Shown here: positions 59,871 through 64,000 of the stretch, piece by piece | Numbering within the stretch: the first letter of the stretch is position 1 | Layout of the letters: each line of letters opens with the position of its first letter | Origin: Pyrinomonadaceae bacterium | GTDB taxonomy: Bacteria; Acidobacteriota; Blastocatellia; Pyrinomonadales; Pyrinomonadaceae | DNA: 64,000 nucleotides | Direction: 5' to 3' | Assembly (NCBI GenBank): GCA_030841105.1 | Contig: JAVEDE010000053.1 | Coordinates: forward strand, 62,001 to 126,000 | Notes under the pieces: model-generated | The model's database searches: none | What the model was told of the DNA's origin: nothing | The model's input: only the letters and a program-made list of their open reading frames with translations | Position numbers and translations under genes: made by a program

Positions 59871-61031
59871 CTATAAATGTTCGCGCAAAAACTTCAGAAT
59901 GATCGGGCGCGCGAGTTGCGATCCCCAGCCGTCGAAGTTGTAATCGAAGGCGTGCTGCGCGTAAGGGATGAGCAGGGCGCGGTGCGGCACGTGTTGTTGC
60001 GAGAGCCGCTCCGTGAGCAGCGTCATGTGTCGGTCGCCGACGAGTTGATCGCGCCCGCCGTGGAAGAGCAGCGTCGGCGGCGACAGGGAACTAACGTGTG
60101 TGGTCGCCGACGCGAGCCGGATAATTTCCGGCGCGGACGCGGGCGTGACGCCGGTGAAGTCGCGTATCTTCCCCGCCCCGTCGAGCACGCGCTGATTGGC
60201 CGGGTGCTCGTAGCCCCACTTCAAATCCGTCGGCGCGTACAGTGAAACGACCGCGCGCACGGACGCGTCGGGCGCGGCGCAACTCGGCGGCAGGTTAGAC
60301 TCGTTCGTCGAGTAGGCGGCGAGCAACGCGAGATGCCCGCCCGCGGAGCGGCCGAGCAGCGCGACGCGCGACGGATCAATCGCGAACCTCACGGCGTTAA
60401 GTTTGACCCACCCGACGGCGCACTTCACGTCGCCCGTCGCCGTCTGCCAGTTCGGCTGCGGCGCGAGCCTGTAGTCAACGTCGAAGACCGCGTAACCCTG
60501 CCGCGCCAGCCACTCGTTCCACAGAGGGTAATCGCTTCGCTCCCCCGCGCTCCAAGAGCCGCCGTGAACGACGATAACGGCCGCCCGCAAAGTCGTCTCA
60601 TTCCCCGGCGCGAGGTAAACGTCGAGCTTCAGCGTCTGCCCTCCGACCGTGGCAAAAGTTTCGGTCGTCCGCGCGACGCCCGCGGCCTGAGCATCCCGCG
60701 AGCCGAACAGATATTGACCGAGCGACAACTCGACGTTGTTCGCACGCGCGACGCGCCAAGCGTCGAGCGGCGGAATCAACGACAACCCGACGGCAGCGAT
60801 GCCGAGCAATAACGCAACCCACGCCGCCCGCCCGCTTCCGGCGGCGCGCGCCGCCAGACTCAACCACGCGCCCGACAGCCCGGCCGCGCCGAACCACAAA
60901 CTCCACTCGCTCGCGCCCACGGCCACCTGAAAGAGATCGAACGAGAGCGCGGGCACGACGATCCACATCGTCAACAGCACGGCGAAACCGCCGCACAAAA
61001 AAGCCGCGATGAGGAGAGCCTTTCGTAGCAT
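59871..61031 (-). CDS. Membrane-anchored alpha/beta-hydrolase esterase (BD-FAE/lipase type)
   Basis: A 386-residue protein. Residues 1-105 contain four membrane segments (LIAAFLCGGFAVLLTMWIVV and on). From about 120 there is an alpha/beta hydrolase of the hormone-sensitive-lipase/BD-FAE type: oxyanion VVHGGSW, nucleophile elbow LLGRSAGGHLALL, acid LFHGGRDQLVGD, and the catalytic His in YAQHAFDYN. It probably hydrolyses a carboxyl ester outside the cytoplasm. I chose the ATG at 61031; a TTG at 61061 adds ten residues. It follows preA on the strand by 46 bp. Confidence 0.86.
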   Translation of the reverse strand: MLRKALLIAAFLCGGFAVLLTMWIVVPALSFDLFQVAVGASEWSLWFGAAGLSGAWLSLAARAAGSGRAAWVALLLGIAAVGLSLIPPLDAWRVARANNVELSLGQYLFGSRDAQAAGVARTTETFATVGGQTLKLDVYLAPGNETTLRAAVIVVHGGSWSAGERSDYPLWNEWLARQGYAVFDVDYRLAPQPNWQTATGDVKCAVGWVKLNAVRFAIDPSRVALLGRSAGGHLALLAAYSTNESNLPPSCAAPDASVRAVVSLYAPTDLKWGYEHPANQRVLDGAGKIRDFTGVTPASAPEIIRLASATTHVSSLSPPTLLFHGGRDQLVGDRHMTLLTERLSQQHVPHRALLIPYAQHAFDYNFDGWGSQLARPIILKFLREHL

Positions 61032-61077
61032 CTGCGTGGGGCGAGACGGGCTGCGAAGCAAGACAAGCAGGCGCGTC

Positions 61078-62346
61078 TTAGTCTGCCGTCATCGTCTCCG
61101 GTTCGCGCGTCGTGAGTTCGCGCCAGGTGAGCGGGCGCGAACCGTCGTCGAGTCGCACCATGGAGATGCAGCCGGGGACGGGGCAGACGAGGTAGCAGAG
61201 GTTGCAGCCGACGCACTCGTGCTCGTCCACGACGGGGAAACGTTTGCCGTCAATTTCGGTGAAGGGGATGCACTGGTGCGCGCCGTCTTCGCAGGCGATG
61301 TGGCAGAGGTTGCACTGGATGCACTTCTGGTGATCAATGCGCGCGACCGTCTTGTAGTTGAGATCGAGGTTACCCCAGTCGGTGACGCGCGGCACGCTCA
61401 GGCCGATGATGTCGTTGACGCTGTGGAAGCCCTTGTCGTCGAGATAATTCGAGAGGCCGTCAATCATGTCTTCGACGATGCGGTAGCCGTAGTGCATGAC
61501 GGCGGTGCAGACCTGCACGGTCGTCGCGCCGAGCAGGAGAAACTCCGCCGCGTCGCGCCACGTCCCGATGCCGCCGATGCCGCTGATGGGGACGTTCACT
61601 TCCGCGTCGCGCGCCAGTTCGGAGACCATGTTGAGCGCGATGGGTTTGACGGCCGGGCCGCAATAGCCGCCGTGCGCGGCCATGCCGTTGACGTTCGGGT
61701 GCGGGACGAGCGTGTCGAGGTCAACGCCCATCACGGAGTTGATCGTGTTGATGAGCGAAACGGCGTCCGCCCCGCCGCGCACCGCCGCGCGGCCGGGCGG
61801 CGTGATGTTCGTCACGTTCGGCGTCAGCTTGACGATGACGGGCAGGGAAGTTGCCTCCTTCACCCACTCCGTCACCATGCAGGTGTACTCCGGCACCTGC
61901 CCCATCGCCGCGCCCATGCCGCGCTCGGACATGCCGTGCGGGCAGCCGAAGTTCAACTCCACGCCGTCCGCGCCCGTGTCCTCCACTTGCTTTGCGATCT
62001 CGTGCCAAGCCTCGCGCTTCGACTCGACCATCAGCGAGATGATCAGCGCGTGCTTCGGATACTTTCGCTTGCACTCCCTGATCTCTTTCAGGTTCACTTC
62101 GAGCGACCGATCCGTGATCAGTTCGATGTTGTTGAGACCGAGCATGCGCTGCGGCCCTTGATCGATCGAGGCGAGGCGCGAGCAGACGTTGCGGATCGGC
62201 TCGCCCAGCGTCTTCCACACCGCGCCGCCCCAGCCCGCGTCGAACGCGCGCTCCACCATCGAACCCATATTCGTCGGCGGCGCAGACGCCAGCCAGAACG
62301 GGTTCGGCGATTCGATGCCCGCGAAGTTAACTTTTAAGTCAGCCAT
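61078..62346 (-). CDS. preA: NAD-dependent dihydropyrimidine dehydrogenase subunit PreA
   Basis: A 422-residue flavoprotein that reduces uracil and thymine together with PreT. The FMN barrel has FAGIESPNPFWLASAPPT, VELNFGCPHGMSERGMGAAM (catalytic Cys), VKLTPNVTNI and GIGGIGTWRDAAEF. The C-terminal part holds two 4Fe-4S clusters, CIQCNLCHIAC and CVGCNLCYLVCP. Length equals E. coli PreA. Its partner preT starts at the right edge of the window, with a Uma2 gene lying between the two. Confidence 0.95.
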   Translation of the reverse strand: MADLKVNFAGIESPNPFWLASAPPTNMGSMVERAFDAGWGGAVWKTLGEPIRNVCSRLASIDQGPQRMLGLNNIELITDRSLEVNLKEIRECKRKYPKHALIISLMVESKREAWHEIAKQVEDTGADGVELNFGCPHGMSERGMGAAMGQVPEYTCMVTEWVKEATSLPVIVKLTPNVTNITPPGRAAVRGGADAVSLINTINSVMGVDLDTLVPHPNVNGMAAHGGYCGPAVKPIALNMVSELARDAEVNVPISGIGGIGTWRDAAEFLLLGATTVQVCTAVMHYGYRIVEDMIDGLSNYLDDKGFHSVNDIIGLSVPRVTDWGNLDLNYKTVARIDHQKCIQCNLCHIACEDGAHQCIPFTEIDGKRFPVVDEHECVGCNLCYLVCPVPGCISMVRLDDGSRPLTWRELTTREPETMTAD

Positions 62347-62364
62347 TTGTGTTGCCTCTCTAAA

Positions 62365-63000
62365 CTAATGCGCCGACTCGCCGGAGTCGCCCGCGGGGTG
62401 TGTCTGGCCTTCGCCGTGCGCCGTCTGTTCGAAAGTTACGTCGCGGTAAATCTCGCTCAAGGCCAGCGCGCACGGCACGGAGGCGCACCGCACCGTGTCG
62501 GCCAGATCGTTGAATTCCATGAACGTCCAGACGCCGTTTTCCTGTCGCACGAATTGGGAGACGTGTGGGCGGTGCTGCGCGACGAGTAGATACTCGCTGA
62601 AACTAGCGATGGATTTGTAGTAAGTAAACTTGTCACCCCGGTCGAACGCCTCGGTTGACTTTGAAAGCACTTCGACGATTAAGGCGGGGTTCACAAGTAC
62701 GTCCAGACCACCGATGCGTTGTATTTCCGGCGCGCCGCACAAGGCTGTTAGATCGGGATAGCGATACGGCGGGTACGTCGGTACTTTAACCCGCAAGTCG
62801 GCGGGGAACACCTGACAACCGCGCTCACGCAGTTGTGTGCGCGCTTCCGCGCCGATATTCATTGCGATCTGATTATGAGCAAGGCTTGCGCCGCTCATGC
62901 AGAACACTTCACCGTTCCAGAACTCGTATTTCTCTTCGCTGGCAAGTTCCAGCGCGAAGTATTCTTCGAGCGTGTATTTGTGGCTTGGCTGCGACGACAT
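62365..63000 (-). CDS. Uma2 family nuclease-like protein (DUF820)
   Basis: A 211-residue Uma2-family protein with the PD-(D/E)XK nuclease fold. Seen: YTLEEYFALELASEEKYEFW at the start, RYPDLTALCG (catalytic Asp), LIVEVLSKSTEAFDRGDKFTYY (the ExK region with VEVLS) and YLLVAQHRPHV. The family is highly amplified in cyanobacteria, Chloroflexi and Acidobacteria; its cell role is unclear. I chose the ATG at 63000, with CGGAG about 12 nt upstream; M at 63024 is an alternative. The gene is less GC-rich than preA and preT, and lies between them, 18 bp before preA. Confidence 0.88.
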   Translation of the reverse strand: MSSQPSHKYTLEEYFALELASEEKYEFWNGEVFCMSGASLAHNQIAMNIGAEARTQLRERGCQVFPADLRVKVPTYPPYRYPDLTALCGAPEIQRIGGLDVLVNPALIVEVLSKSTEAFDRGDKFTYYKSIASFSEYLLVAQHRPHVSQFVRQENGVWTFMEFNDLADTVRCASVPCALALSEIYRDVTFEQTAHGEGQTHPAGDSGESAH

Positions 63001-63100
63001 GAAACTCAACTCCGTCACTAACATGATTGTTTGCGACTCGATATCCGCGAGATCGATTTTTAAGGCGGCCGCGAATACAACTTTTTTCAATCACCGACAA

Positions 63101-64000
63101 TCAATGCTTGATCTCGCTCGTCTCTTCATGCAGGGGTACGCGCGCTCCGGCGAATTCGACGCGCTCGCCGGAGAGGTGGAGGTGGATGCCCTGCGCCGCG
63201 AGTTTACCGGCCTGCGCGGCGTCCACGGCCTCGCGCCCGCCGTTGACGCAGTCGCCACCGGCGAAGAATTTCGGGTTGGCCGTCTGCATCGTCTCCGGGT
63301 TCACGGTGACGCGCCCGGCGTCGTCGAGTTTGAGCTTGGCGATTTGCGAGAGCCAATCAACCATCTTCTGCTGGCCGAGCGCCTTGATCACCATGTCAAC
63401 CGGAATCTCGAACTCCGACCCGGCGATTGTCCGGAACGAGCGGCGACCAGAAGCGGCGTCCGTCTCGACGGCCTCAGTCCTGACGCAGCGCAACGCGGCG
63501 GCGCGTGTGCCGTCCGCGCCCGCCACAATCTCCACGGGCGCGGTCTGCCACCAGAACTCCACGGCGTCGCGTTTCGCCAGTTCGTACTCGTACTCGTAGG
63601 CGGGCATCTCGCGGTCGGTGCGTCGGTAGATCATAAGGACGCGCTTTGCGCCGAGGCGTCGCGCCTGCGTCACCGCGTCAATCGCCGTGTTGCCCGCGCC
63701 GATGACGGCGACGGTGCGGCCGATGGGGACGCTCGCCCAGTCGCGCGTCTTAATGCGTTCGATGAAGTCGAGCGCGTCATAGACGCCTTCGAGTTGCTCG
63801 CCGGGGATGTTCAGGCGCGAGGTCGCGCCGAGTCCGACGCCGAGGAAGACCGCGTCGTGCGCGCCGGCGAGTTCGTCTAACTGAATGTCGCGCCCGATCT
63901 CCGTGTTCGTCTTGATCTCGACGCCGAGCCGCGCCACCTGCGCCACCTCTTCCTGCGAGACGCGCTGCGTCATCTTGTACTCGGCCATGCCGTAGGTGTC
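63101..64000 (-). CDS. preT: Dihydropyrimidine dehydrogenase subunit PreT, partial
   Basis: The last 300 codons of an FAD/NAD-dependent oxidoreductase of the GltD/PreT type; the frame is open across the right edge, so the N-terminal FeS and FAD-binding parts are outside. Visible: LGVEIKTNTEIGRDIQL, FLGVGLGATSRLNIPGE, the NAD-binding VAVIGAGNTAIDAVTQARR, RRTDREMPAYEYEYELAK and the C-terminal FAGGDCVNGGREAVDAAQAG. It supplies electrons from NAD(P)H to PreA. Uma2 and preA follow on the same strand. Confidence 0.92.
   Translation of the reverse strand, partial: DTYGMAEYKMTQRVSQEEVAQVARLGVEIKTNTEIGRDIQLDELAGAHDAVFLGVGLGATSRLNIPGEQLEGVYDALDFIERIKTRDWASVPIGRTVAVIGAGNTAIDAVTQARRLGAKRVLMIYRRTDREMPAYEYEYELAKRDAVEFWWQTAPVEIVAGADGTRAAALRCVRTEAVETDAASGRRSFRTIAGSEFEIPVDMVIKALGQQKMVDWLSQIAKLKLDDAGRVTVNPETMQTANPKFFAGGDCVNGGREAVDAAQAGKLAAQGIHLHLSGERVEFAGARVPLHEETSEIKH

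Overview
The window is a GC-rich, gene-dense bacterial chromosome segment with no phage, insertion sequence or plasmid gene recognised. The gene set (VWFA-related secreted protein, zinc-ribbon/TonB protein, ElbD-like lipid synthase, glycine-zipper protein, pilMNOPQ behind a c-di-GMP riboswitch, many small ABC and Uma2-type genes) suggests an Acidobacteriota member, most likely class Blastocatellia (subdivision 4). That placement rests on gene content only; there is no rRNA here.

Region by region. 0-1.3 kb: edge of a secreted protein, a 50-residue metallothionein too short for usual ORF cut-offs, and an OsmC-type peroxidase. 1.8-8.3 kb: a secreted glycine-zipper protein, a single-domain response regulator, a membrane hybrid histidine kinase, and a subtilase carrying ten VLVGD hexad repeats. 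8.5-17.3 kb: uncharacterised and housekeeping genes (persulfide dioxygenase-rhodanese, AI-2E family permease, Nudix, HU, RdgB) with three tRNAs (His, Arg, Pro). 17.4-20.6 kb: two convergent uncharacterised genes. 20.8-27.4 kb: a promoter, a c-di-GMP-I riboswitch with a possible terminator, then pilM-pilN-pilO-pilP-pilQ and a Roadblock/MglB-like gene; together these form the type IV pilus alignment and secretin complex under likely second-messenger control. 27.5-34.8 kb: a peptidoglycan glycosyltransferase, a deacetylase-family protein, an ABC-2 exporter, two oligopeptide-type permeases and menaquinone methyltransferase. 34.9-44.2 kb: a non-catalytic M16 protein, a TonB-like protein, an aminotransferase coupled to a histone-H1-like basic protein, CoaD, and full-length cobalamin-dependent MetH behind a leader terminator.

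44.3-55.1 kb is rich in lipid genes: an acyltransferase, a diacylglycerol-kinase-like enzyme, an NAD-dependent epimerase/dehydrogenase, and a tight minus-strand operon (HAD hydrolase, lipoprotein, LarA-like protein, and a 1,468-residue reductase/acyl ligase/carrier/acyltransferase fusion). The fusion has the domain content described for ElbD of myxobacterial ether-lipid synthesis, so the block probably makes modified membrane lipids. 55.2-64 kb: exonuclease III, an SDR, a histidine phosphatase, NnrD, a DUF4328 protein, an esterase, and preT/preA separated by a Uma2 gene.

The most unusual feature is structural. At least ten intergenic sites hold fold-back hairpins whose arms are short tandem words, nearly always 7 nt long. 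The word differs between sites (AGTGACG, AGTTTCA, GGCGAAA, GAGGTCA, GATGAGT, GGGAAAG, one 8-mer), and one site is a 12-copy array with period 21. Some arms lie inside genes and supply a stop codon or coding sequence. I see no mobile gene that would explain them.
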